Origin: Tannerellaceae bacterium
GTDB lineage: Bacteria > Bacteroidota > Bacteroidia > Bacteroidales > Tannerellaceae
Assembly: GCA_031265595.1 (NCBI GenBank)
Contig: JAISCM010000211.1
Location: 1-5,832 of the forward strand
Reading direction: 5' to 3'
Length of the DNA stretch: 5,832 nucleotides
Shown here: positions 1 through 5,561 of the stretch, piece by piece
Layout of the letters: each line of letters opens with the position of its first letter
Numbering within the stretch: position 1 is the stretch's first letter
Program-made: the position numbers and the translations under genes
Notes under the pieces: model-generated
The model's database searches: none
What the model was told of the DNA's origin: nothing
The model's input: only the letters and a program-made list of their open reading frames with translations

Positions 1-675
1 CCGATAAAAGAGGAAAAGGCGCGTCTGTTCTATGCCAACGAGGCGGCGGAAAGGCGCTGGGGGAAACGCGAGCTTCGCCAGTCTATTGAACGGAAGGAAT
101 ATGAGCGTACCGAAATTGCTAATCTGAAAGTTGACGCGCCGGAATCGAAAGTACCGTTCAACATTTTCAAAGATCCTTACTTTCTGGATATGTTTAATTT
201 GCCGAAAGGATATGCCGAGAGTGATTTGGAAGATGCCGTTCTGCGCGAATTGGAGCGTTTTATCCTCGAAATGGGGAAGAATTTTACTTTTGTGGAGCGT
301 CAGAAGCGGATGATCATTGATGGAGAAGATCACCACCTGGACTTGCTGTTCTTCCATCGCGGATTGAAGCGGCTGGTGGCTTTGGAGTTAAAGCTCCGAA
401 AGTTTAAGGCGAAAGACAAAGGGCAGATGGAGCTTTACCTCAAATGGCTCAACCGTTACGACCGCCAGGAGGGTGAAGGCGAGCCAATCGGCTTACTGCT
501 TTGCGCCGAAGGCAACCGCGAACAGATTGAGCTGCTCGAAATGCATCGCGATGGCATTGTGGTGGCGGAATACTGGACGGAACTGCCCTCAAAGCAACTT
601 CTGGAACAGAAAATCCACGAGATTGTAGCCGAAACCCGCGAAATCTTTGAGCGAAACAAGCAATTGGAGCAATAA
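1..675 (+). CDS. YhcG/DUF1016-type PDDEXK nuclease, C-terminal part (5' end outside window)
   Basis: Frame 1 is open from the first base to the TAA at 673-675, giving 224 visible codons with no start. Family members are usually about 330-390 residues, so the N-terminal DUF1016 helical region is mostly missing because of the window edge, not because the gene is broken. The visible part begins with the family's YANEAAERRWGKRELRQ-like helix (codons 11-27) and a KDPYFLDM motif (codons 57-64), then enters the nuclease fold. Putative catalytic residues, in window codons, are Glu83 (LRELERF), Asp114 (HHLDLLFFH) and Glu129/Lys131 (ALELK), which form the D...ExK signature with nothing missing. A GLLLC strand (from about codon 164) also fits the family. 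Known relatives are cytoplasmic DNases linked to recombination-promoting nucleases, mobile DNA or restriction systems; the substrate here is not known. An internal ATG at 190 is too late to be the true start. It stands alone in the visible part, ending in a strong terminator. The family call is firm; the biological role is inferred. Confidence 0.9.
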   Translation, partial: PIKEEKARLFYANEAAERRWGKRELRQSIERKEYERTEIANLKVDAPESKVPFNIFKDPYFLDMFNLPKGYAESDLEDAVLRELERFILEMGKNFTFVERQKRMIIDGEDHHLDLLFFHRGLKRLVALELKLRKFKAKDKGQMELYLKWLNRYDRQEGEGEPIGLLLCAEGNREQIELLEMHRDGIVVAEYWTELPSKQLLEQKIHEIVAETREIFERNKQLEQ

Positions 676-715
676 GGATTACGTCCTGATAGCTATCAAA
701 TTCTGATTCATACAG

Positions 716-768
716 AAAGCCTTCTCTGGGACGTATGCCCAAAGAAGGCTTTGTTTGTTTTTATTTTG
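716..768 (+). terminator. Rho-independent terminator after the nuclease gene, possibly bidirectional
   Basis: A perfect 10-bp stem pairs AAAGCCTTCT (716-725) with AGAAGGCTTT (743-752). An inner GGG/CCC pairing (728-730 with 738-740) extends it, and it is followed by a T-rich run (751-768). It lies 40 bp after the nuclease stop and 8 bp beyond the stop of the converging fucosidase gene. On the minus strand the same stem lacks a long T-tract, so it is clearly a plus-strand terminator and only a weak one for the fucosidase. Confidence 0.85.
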
Positions 769-2656
769 TGATAATTCCTATTTCGGCAATGATAAACTCC
801 TCTCCTCCTAATGTAATTTCGAGGGGTTCGATCATAATGTATTGAGCCTCTATGGGAGCGTCGAATAATACATCCTGCTGTACGGGATTATTTTTTATGT
901 TATTGAATACTGCGTTTTCCTTCATCTGCGTCCACTGCCTGCCATCTTTGCTGACAGAGAAATTATACCGCATGATAGCCGGTTCCGTTGAATTATAAGA
1001 AGGTACGTACGTAAAGCCTTTCAGTAGATGGCTTTCATTCAGATCAATTACGATCTTTATCAATTGCGGGATAAACGAGCCAGTATTAACGTCGGCGTCA
1101 ATGATCCGTTTAAAAGTCTCTCCGCCATCGGGGAATATAACGGCCCATTTATCAGGCGATACATCGAAGAAAGTATTTTTCTCTTTCGTGGCATCTTCCG
1201 CGTCAAAAGATTCCGGCGCGTTATATAATCCGATCGTATTCAATACCGGGCAAGCTAACGACTCCTGAATGGTTAAGCGTAATTTCTGCGCCGTGGCCCG
1301 GGGGAAACGAAGCAGGCGCTTATACCCGATCGTAGTTCCTTCGGACAGGATCGTCCATTTGGCCGACGGTTCGTCCCACGCTTCCAGGGCAAACTTAGCC
1401 ACTCGTTGCCCTAAAGGAATGTATTCCTGCACAAGAAAACGATTGAACGTTTCCGGTTGTTTCAGCGTTATTTCTATGGTAGCAGCCAATACATCATCGT
1501 CCGTGGCCCAATAACTGTCGTAATTGCCGTCGGACAAATTGCCTGTTGCATAGGCCGGTAAGTTGCCTCTTGTGTTCGTGGCCTGCAAGGAAGCCTCCTG
1601 CATCAGATCGTTTTCAAAACTCTTATCCCTTGCACGCTTAAACGCCATCAAGCGGGCCGAATCGGCTGGATGTATGCGCCCTTCGCGGTCGGGAGGCACA
1701 TTGAGCAGCAGGTTGGAATTACGCCCGACCGATGTATAATAGATATCCATCAACTGATTTACGGTCTTTACCTTATCGTCAGTACGGGGGCTATAAAACC
1801 AGCCCGGGCGGATAGAAACATCCGTTTCGGCCGGCACCCATGCCTGGCCATACACATTTCCTGTGCGTAAGGTATCAGTGGGAGGCGCTCCCAGCCCCGG
1901 TTCGAACCCTTCAATGTTCAGCCTCGACCAGTTTGTTTCGCCCGCAATACCTTTTTCATTCCCCATCCAGCGGCACCCGGGGCCTACATCGCTGAAGATC
2001 ACCGCCTGCGGCTGATGCGTATATACCGTATTATGGAATAAATCCCAATCATATTCCTGGCGTTTGCCTTTGTGAGCGTCGCCGTTTGCCCCATCAAACC
2101 ATTGCTCAAACACGTCGCCGTAGCCGGTTAATACTTCGGTAAGCGTACTGGCAAATAGCAGATTATACGCAGGCGTGCTATAGCTTGGATGATTCTGGTC
2201 CCACGGCGAAAGATAAACGCCAAACTTCAGTCCATACGCTTTGCAGGCGTCCGACAATTCGCGCAACACATCGCCTTTCCCCTCTTTCCACAGACTCTCG
2301 CGAACCGTATGCGTGCTGTATTGGCTGGGCCACAGGCAAAAGCCGTCGTGATGTTTGGCCGTTATGATGATCGCTTCCATCCCGGCGTCTTTTGCTATCT
2401 TCGCCCATTGCCTGCAATCCAGGGCGGTAGGATTAAACACCTTCGGGTCTTCCTTGCCATCGCCCCACTCTACATCTGTAAATGTATTGGGCCCGAAATG
2501 GGCAAACATATAATATTCCATTTTTTGCCACTCCAACTGACTGGCCGTTGGCGTAGCGCCATAAACAGCCGGCGGTTCAACATCCGTAGTAGAGCAAGAC
2601 AACCATAATCCGGCTGAAAGAAGCAATAAACCAACTGATAAGAATCTGTTATTCAT
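761..2656 (-). CDS. GH29 alpha-L-fucosidase, exported, with two C-terminal discoidin-like modules
   Basis: A 631-residue protein that should hydrolyse terminal alpha-L-fucose from glycans outside the cytoplasm. Residues 1-20 are a signal peptide ending at Cys21 (GLWLSC), a relaxed lipobox; the following STTDVE suggests, without proving, a surface lipoprotein. The GH29 barrel spans roughly residues 38-345, with motifs MFAHFGPNTF (50-59), TAKHHDGFCLWPS (99-111) and GVYLSPWD (146-153). The WFDG motif places the likely nucleophile at Asp188. Glu234 (GNEKG) lies 46 residues later, close to the Asp/Glu spacing of the alpha-1,3/1,4-specific GH29-B branch, and is the candidate acid/base. Residues about 355-480 and 498-631 look like F5/8 type C (CBM32-like) domains. 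Start choice: the open frame extends 16 codons further, to 2704, but the promoter -7 element lies inside that extension, so the ATG at 2656 is preferred. No SusC/SusD partner is visible, so it looks like a solitary gene. Family is certain; linkage specificity is inferred. Confidence 0.93.
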   Translation of the reverse strand: MNNRFLSVGLLLLSAGLWLSCSTTDVEPPAVYGATPTASQLEWQKMEYYMFAHFGPNTFTDVEWGDGKEDPKVFNPTALDCRQWAKIAKDAGMEAIIITAKHHDGFCLWPSQYSTHTVRESLWKEGKGDVLRELSDACKAYGLKFGVYLSPWDQNHPSYSTPAYNLLFASTLTEVLTGYGDVFEQWFDGANGDAHKGKRQEYDWDLFHNTVYTHQPQAVIFSDVGPGCRWMGNEKGIAGETNWSRLNIEGFEPGLGAPPTDTLRTGNVYGQAWVPAETDVSIRPGWFYSPRTDDKVKTVNQLMDIYYTSVGRNSNLLLNVPPDREGRIHPADSARLMAFKRARDKSFENDLMQEASLQATNTRGNLPAYATGNLSDGNYDSYWATDDDVLAATIEITLKQPETFNRFLVQEYIPLGQRVAKFALEAWDEPSAKWTILSEGTTIGYKRLLRFPRATAQKLRLTIQESLACPVLNTIGLYNAPESFDAEDATKEKNTFFDVSPDKWAVIFPDGGETFKRIIDADVNTGSFIPQLIKIVIDLNESHLLKGFTYVPSYNSTEPAIMRYNFSVSKDGRQWTQMKENAVFNNIKNNPVQQDVLFDAPIEAQYIMIEPLEITLGGEEFIIAEIGIITK

Positions 2657-2687
2657 CAAAAGAAGCCATTTAATTAAACATACGCAG

Positions 2688-2695
2688 CAAAGATA
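2688..2695 (-). promoter_or_regulatory. Bacteroidetes-type -7 promoter element of the fucosidase gene
   Basis: Read on the minus strand this is TATCTTTG, a perfect match to the TAnnTTTG -7 consensus of Bacteroidetes sigma-ABfr promoters. Transcription would begin near 2680-2682, leaving a leader of about 25 bases before the ATG at 2656. No clear TTTG -33 box is seen at the usual 19-21 bp; only a degenerate TTTA at 17 bp is present. The leader lacks a convincing Shine-Dalgarno sequence, which is normal in this phylum. Confidence 0.6.
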
Positions 2696-2785
2696 GCAAT
2701 TCATAATCGAACTAAATCATATCTTCCCGCTAAAAACAAAAAATCACGAATCAGCCACCCAAACCTCAGAAAAAAGAATAAAATG

Positions 2786-2816
2786 TTTCGATTTTACAAT
2801 TAAGTTTATACCTTTG
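2786..2816 (+). promoter_or_regulatory. Promoter of the tRNA-Pro gene
   Basis: A -33-like TTTC (2786-2789) is separated by 19 bp from TACCTTTG (2809-2816), an exact TAnnTTTG -7 element. This predicts a transcript start around 2823, some ten bases before the mature tRNA 5' end. It is divergent from the fucosidase promoter, whose -7 element lies about 110 bp away. Confidence 0.65.
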
Positions 2817-2833
2817 CGACCGTAATAACCAAT

Positions 2834-2909
2834 CGGGATGTAGCACAGTTGGTAGCGCGCCACGTTCGGGACGTGGAGGTCGGAAGTTCGAGTCTTCTTA
2901 TCCCGACCA
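2834..2909 (+). tRNA. tRNA-Pro, anticodon CGG
   Basis: A complete 76-base cloverleaf with an encoded CCA end (2907-2909). The acceptor stem CGGGATG pairs with TATCCCG (2899-2905), with one G-T wobble. The anticodon stem CCACG (2860-2864) pairs with CGTGG around the loop TTCGGGA (2865-2871). That puts CGG at 2867-2869, the standard positions 34-36, reading the proline codon CCG. The T stem GGAAG/CTTCT encloses TTCGAGT. The D arm GCAC...GCGC carries the usual GTTGGTA loop. No disruption is seen. The 3' ends of tRNA genes are common integrase targets, but no second copy of this 3' end is visible in the window. Confidence 0.97.
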
Positions 2910-2912
2910 AAA

Positions 2913-2960
2913 GAAAGTCAATTCGCTTACTAATAGCGGATTGACTTTCGTCGTTAGTAA
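2913..2960 (+). other. Post-tRNA hairpin with a competing second inverted repeat
   Basis: GAAAGTCAATTCGC (2913-2926) pairs with GCGGATTGACTTTC (2936-2949), giving a 14-bp stem with one G-T wobble and a 9-base loop. It starts three bases after the tRNA CCA. Seven loop bases, TTACTAA (2927-2933), are the exact reverse complement of TTAGTAA (2954-2960). No T-tract follows on the plus strand, so it is not a classic intrinsic terminator for the tRNA. On the minus strand the stem is followed by TTTCTTTT, which would fit a terminator for leftward transcription. It could equally serve tRNA 3' processing or be a protein-binding dyad. Confidence 0.55.
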
Positions 2961-2965
2961 CTTGC

Positions 2966-2984
2966 CGGGACAGAAACGGGACAG
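2966..2984. repeat. Short direct repeat CGGGACAG x2
   Basis: CGGGACAG occurs at 2966-2973 and again at 2977-2984, separated by AAA, an 11-bp period close to one helical turn. It lies 57 bp downstream of the tRNA. The copies are exact but short; chance, an integrase arm-type site, or a remnant of an old insertion are all possible. Confidence 0.4.
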
Positions 2985-3365
2985 TAATCTTTGAACAAAT
3001 AAATACCTATCCGTCGATTGAGTGCCCGGTTCTTACTCCTCCGATTCCCCCGGCTACTTTTAACAACTACGTTTCACCTTCCACCAAGGGCTGAAAACCC
3101 TTTACTGAAGCGAGAAGTAAGATGGAACGTACACGTTTCACCGGCGGTAGTCTCGTTCCACCGGTTTATGAAGGATGAAAGAATGAGGGCGGGGTGAAAG
3201 GAAGGTGGAAGAGGAGTACGTTTCACCCTGCTTCCCGCTTGCAGAAAGGGTTTGCAGCCCTTGGTGAAAGGTAAGCGTAGTTGTTGATCTTCTTATGTTA
3301 ACGGCTATATTGTCTTTTTTCAAAAGGCATTGATCGGTCTGCGTCACCCAAATCACCCGAACATG
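2985..3365. other. Non-coding stretch around the palindrome
   Basis: No gene with a credible protein, start and codon pattern is seen here on either strand. Positions 2985-3061 show nothing recognisable. Positions 3062-3285 form the large palindrome described separately. Positions 3286-3365 are the AT-rich downstream side of the leftward gene cluster and contain no clear hairpin plus T-tract. A 72-codon open frame on the minus strand (3356-3138) runs straight through the palindrome and is judged spurious. Confidence 0.6.
3062..3285. repeat. 224-bp imperfect palindrome with eight TTYCACC heptamers (possible MITE or fold-back repeat)
   Basis: The ends AACAACTACG (3062-3071) and CGTAGTTGTT (3276-3285) are perfect inverted copies. 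The arms continue as imperfect inverted repeats over about 70 bases each (3062-3132 and 3216-3285), including the exact 12-mer CACCAAGGGCTG (3082-3093) against CAGCCCTTGGTG (3255-3266). Each arm also carries its own small hairpin (AAGGG/CCCTT at 3086-3102 and 3246-3262). The heptamer TTYCACC occurs on the plus strand at 3072, 3079, 3136, 3156 and 3221, and on the minus strand at 3193-3199, 3204-3210 and 3263-3269. No coding capacity and no obvious target-site duplication are visible. Plausible identities are a miniature mobile or fold-back element, a dispersed intergenic repeat of this lineage, or a structured RNA. The inverted repeat is directly seen; its nature is open. Confidence 0.75.
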
Positions 3366-3608
3366 TTATATGGTGGTGTTTATTTGTTGCCTTTCGAGTC
3401 GCATCTTAATTTCATCTAAACGATCCTTGATGGCTTTCAATGATTTCATTGTGTCAGCTTCAAAAGCCGCCTGCTCTTCTGGCGTACCAGATTTAATTCT
3501 TCTAGCCCGTTCTTTCTGAAATTGTTTTCTCTCTTCAGGAGATAGTTTTCTATACGTTTCAAAATCAGCCTGCATTTCAGGCGATGGTAAATATTTTGTA
3601 AAATCCAT
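3366..3608 (-). CDS. Small charged, probably helical protein of unknown function
   Basis: Eighty residues, not recognised as a named family. The composition is strongly charged, with no signal peptide or membrane helix, so it should be cytoplasmic. A middle segment (LSPEERKQFQKERARR, about 22-37) and a C-terminal segment (TMKSLKAIKDRLDEIKMRLERQQ, about 53-75) have the spacing of amphipathic helices; the latter could form a short coiled coil. The start ATG at 3608 is the only sensible one; a purine stretch GAGGGGG lies 14 bases before it, rather far for a Shine-Dalgarno. It follows the membrane protein gene by 45 bp on the same strand with no promoter visible between, so it is probably the last gene of that unit. 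Real coding is supported by composition and position, but homology was not checked. Confidence 0.7.
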   Translation of the reverse strand: MDFTKYLPSPEMQADFETYRKLSPEERKQFQKERARRIKSGTPEEQAAFEADTMKSLKAIKDRLDEIKMRLERQQINTTI

Positions 3609-3622
3609 AATGTCTTTTTTAT

Positions 3623-3642
3623 CCCCCTCTATAATGAGGAGG
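3623..3642 (-). other. Hairpin between the membrane protein and small protein genes
   Basis: CCCCCTC (3623-3629) and GAGGAGG (3636-3642) pair over 7 bp with one wobble around a TATAAT loop. On the transcribed minus strand the 3' side of the stem is the GAGGGGG purine run lying 14 bases before the ATG of the small gene. The stem could therefore mask a weak ribosome binding site or protect a processed end. No T-tract follows on that strand, so it is not a terminator. Confidence 0.35.
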
Positions 3643-3653
3643 TTGGTTGTCTA

Positions 3654-4313
3654 CTATTGCATTGATATACTCCTCAAATGTAAGGAATATTCCTTTATTC
3701 CCCAAGGGATGTAACCGATACACATTAGCATGCTTCCGATTGTGCTTATAAGTTCTATTTCGGGATTGTTCAGTAGGAGTAGTCCTGTGATGATCAGGCT
3801 TCCCTGCCATTTCTGCACTATACCTTCTTTTATCAGTCCGATTGTTTGAAGGATGGCGCCTAAAGGCAGAAGGGGTAAAAAATAGACGATCCAAAGGAGG
3901 CCTGCTTTTTGTACGATAACATCCAGGTATGGAGTCAATTCTTGGAATTGAGCTTCGGGCATCGTATCGAAAGCAGATAAGACCAAACATAATGCGCCTT
4001 TATCAACTGCTAAGATGAAGGCTCCAAATATGCCGGTAATTCCACCCCAGAACGCATATTTTCTGCCTTTGCCCTGAAGCTTGTTCATCGTTCCTGCCAT
4101 AACTGCGATTATCAGGGGAACAGCCATCATTACGATAAAATGGCCGATGTGATAAAGCAGGTTGTTGTGAAACCTGCCGACAAGGTCTTGCGCCGTGTGC
4201 AACGTTTTCATCTCTGCCAAGTCCGGGTGCATCAGAAATCCGGTTGTTAACATAAGTGGGAATAAAAGAATGGATAATGCGAATCCTTTTGATTTAATTG
4301 TTTCGATTTTCAT
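3654..4313 (-). CDS. Unrecognised multi-pass inner membrane protein
   Basis: A 219-residue hydrophobic protein for which I recognise no family. Probable membrane segments lie at about residues 10-28, 52-76, 87-114, 134-161 and 170-205, the last perhaps as two, giving five or six passes. A small histidine group sits at or near the first two helices (His29, His39, His49, His55, His58), and a polar stretch DTMPEAQFQE (116-125) lies between helices 3 and 4. These could mark a ligand or metal site, but that is inference. Start choice: the frame also has an ATG six codons upstream (4331), but the ATG at 4313 is preceded by AGGA five bases away, a proper ribosome binding site, while the earlier one has none. 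It lies downstream of the 7-TM/AraC regulator gene and upstream of the small helical protein on the same strand, which suggests a sensed or regulated membrane function. Confidence 0.8.
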   Translation of the reverse strand: MKIETIKSKGFALSILLFPLMLTTGFLMHPDLAEMKTLHTAQDLVGRFHNNLLYHIGHFIVMMAVPLIIAVMAGTMNKLQGKGRKYAFWGGITGIFGAFILAVDKGALCLVLSAFDTMPEAQFQELTPYLDVIVQKAGLLWIVYFLPLLPLGAILQTIGLIKEGIVQKWQGSLIITGLLLLNNPEIELISTIGSMLMCIGYIPWGIKEYSLHLRSISMQ

Positions 4314-4347
4314 ATTGTTCCTATTTTTCATTGTAAAAAAACACGGG

Positions 4348-4355
4348 CAAAGGAA
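4348..4355 (-). promoter_or_regulatory. Weak -7-like element before the membrane protein gene
   Basis: Read on the minus strand this is TTCCTTTG, one mismatch from TAnnTTTG, in the short gap between the regulator stop (4380) and the membrane protein start (4313). No good TTTG -33 box is found 19-21 bp upstream. It could give the two downstream genes their own promoter, under control of the regulator, or be chance. Confidence 0.3.
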
Positions 4356-4376
4356 TGGTTTCAGAAAACGTAAGTC

Positions 4377-4398
4377 GTCTCACTCGTGCGAATGAGAC
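4377..4398 (-). terminator. Hairpin straddling the regulator stop codon (possible weak terminator or attenuator)
   Basis: GTCTCACTCG (4377-4386) and CGAATGAGAC (4389-4398) form a 10-bp inverted repeat with one mismatch, a G-U wobble in the minus-strand RNA. The stem contains the last codons and the TGA of the regulator gene. On the minus strand a short TTTTCT lies about ten bases past the stem, too weak and distant for a confident terminator. Partial read-through into the membrane protein gene is a reasonable guess. Confidence 0.4.
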
Positions 4399-5495
4399 AT
4401 CTTATTCCGGTATTCAGTTGGCGTCGATCCTGTCTTTTGTTTAAAAATACGATTGAAAGTAGATTTGGAGTTGAATCCGCAGTCGTAGGCGATAGCCAGA
4501 ATTGTCAGGTTCCTGAATTGTGGATCAACTAATCTTTGCCGGGCTTCTTCTATGCGATAGGTGTTTATAAAATCGTAAAAATTCTGATGGAAGGTTATAC
4601 TTAATACCTGGGTGAGGTAATGCGGATAGGTGTCGAGAGCAGAAGCCAGACTTTTCAAGGTTAGTTCCATTTGGATATAAGGCTTTTCTTTTTCCATATA
4701 ATCTTTGAGTTGCCTGGAAAGGATAACCGCATCTTCCTGTTTCAAACCATAGTTTGCGTATGATTTCTCTTTCCCTTTCTCAGTAAGGGTTTGTTCATCT
4801 GTTTGTATGGGATGGTATGGGATAACGATCTGACTGAAAATCATACTATGCCTGATACCTCGAAATCCCAGCATATTGACAAACAGCAAGACTACAACAG
4901 CAAACAGGCTATACAGCGATAATTGAAGCGCAAAGAACTCATGTAGAATAACGAATATCAATGCTCCGCTCAACAGAATGAGTAATCCCAAGGCAAGAAA
5001 CTTCATCCATTTGAAACGTAACGTATCTATAGTGGAGAAATTTGTTTGCAGAAACGCTTTGTATTGATGAAATAGTCTGACTGAAAGAATAATAAACAAG
5101 GCATTGAAGCTAAAAGCAACTATTCTGGTTATAATGGCCGTACCTTGTGGATATGAATTGTAAAAAATGAATCCGGCAGCAGCAACGAATGTATAGACAA
5201 TTACTGTAAGATGTTCTCTTTTAAAGTCTTTAAAGGTATTACTCGTCAGAGACCTGGTACATAAATACAGAAAGAATCCATGTAGCCCAACTAAGACATA
5301 ACTTGGATAGAGGAAACGGCCGGAATACGCTATAGTTTCATTCTGTGCGATAGAAATACACAGGATGTTTACAGTCAGGAAGAGCAGCCATGCGGAAAGA
5401 TATTTATCAAGCATACTCTTATTCTTCTTGGTGATAACCAACACCCCAAAGAATAAAGCCTGAAACGCTGCGATTAATGTGAATAGCTGAAACAT
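4380..5495 (-). CDS. 7-TM sensor / AraC-type transcriptional regulator
   Basis: A 371-residue membrane-bound transcription regulator. Seven hydrophobic segments lie at about residues 2-21, 31-50, 61-82, 94-112, 121-143, 162-188 and 191-211. A linker (about 212-255) and a C-terminal AraC/XylS DNA-binding domain (about 262-366) follow. The first helix-turn-helix is around 279-299 (LKSLASALDTYPHYLTQVLS). The second is around 331-363, with the family-typical AYDCGFNSKSTFNRIFKQKTGSTPTEYR pattern, which is well conserved and looks intact. Fusions of this kind are common in Bacteroidetes and are thought to sense a ligand in or at the membrane; the signal here is unknown. The start ATG at 5495 opens directly into the first helix and has no Shine-Dalgarno, usual for the phylum. 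It is divergent from the DUF3791-like gene and followed 66 bp later by the membrane protein gene, its most likely regulatory target. The architecture call is firm; the target and ligand are inferred. Confidence 0.92.
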   Translation of the reverse strand: MFQLFTLIAAFQALFFGVLVITKKNKSMLDKYLSAWLLFLTVNILCISIAQNETIAYSGRFLYPSYVLVGLHGFFLYLCTRSLTSNTFKDFKREHLTVIVYTFVAAAGFIFYNSYPQGTAIITRIVAFSFNALFIILSVRLFHQYKAFLQTNFSTIDTLRFKWMKFLALGLLILLSGALIFVILHEFFALQLSLYSLFAVVVLLFVNMLGFRGIRHSMIFSQIVIPYHPIQTDEQTLTEKGKEKSYANYGLKQEDAVILSRQLKDYMEKEKPYIQMELTLKSLASALDTYPHYLTQVLSITFHQNFYDFINTYRIEEARQRLVDPQFRNLTILAIAYDCGFNSKSTFNRIFKQKTGSTPTEYRNKMSHSHE

Positions 5496-5507
5496 CTACA
5501 CTATTTT

Positions 5508-5523
5508 TAAGTTCGCAAACTTA
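5508..5523 (-). promoter_or_regulatory. -7 element of the regulator gene inside a perfect dyad
   Basis: On the minus strand TAAGTTTG (positions 5523-5516) matches TAnnTTTG exactly and lies about 20 bases before the regulator ATG. The same bases belong to a perfect inverted repeat, TAAGTT (5508-5513), CGCA, AACTTA (5518-5523). A protein bound there would cover the promoter, so it is a candidate operator, for instance for autoregulation. No good -33 box is seen. Confidence 0.5.
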
Positions 5524-5561
5524 GATAATTTTTTTTGACTACTTTTACGGAGTCTAATTAA

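Noticed and set aside
1..675. A truncated or decayed nuclease gene
   Set aside because: The frame is open from the first base, the catalytic residues and C-terminus are intact, and the missing N-terminus is simply outside the window.
449..742. Minus-strand open frame of 97 codons
   Set aside because: It is antisense to the PDDEXK domain and starts inside the terminator hairpin, so it is a shadow of the nuclease gene.
2189..2608. Plus-strand open frame of 139 codons
   Set aside because: It lies antisense to the conserved catalytic part of the GH29 fucosidase, whose motifs leave no doubt about the coding strand.
2913..2949. Classic intrinsic terminator for the tRNA
   Set aside because: The stem is strong, but no T-tract follows on the plus strand; the T-rich run is on the other side, so it was listed as a hairpin of open function.
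3062..3285. CRISPR array, considered because of the repeated TTYCACC units
   Set aside because: The units are only 7 bases long, irregularly spaced and in both orientations, with no constant repeat-spacer pattern and no cas gene nearby.
3138..3356. Minus-strand open frame of 72 codons
   Set aside because: It runs through the 224-bp palindrome, has a low-complexity, unconvincing protein sequence and no ribosome binding site, and is explained by the repeat.
3619..3990. Minus-strand open frame of 123 codons
   Set aside because: It overlaps the membrane protein gene in another frame on the same strand. Its protein is rich in Arg, His, Pro and Thr, with no domain pattern, while the other frame gives clear membrane helices.
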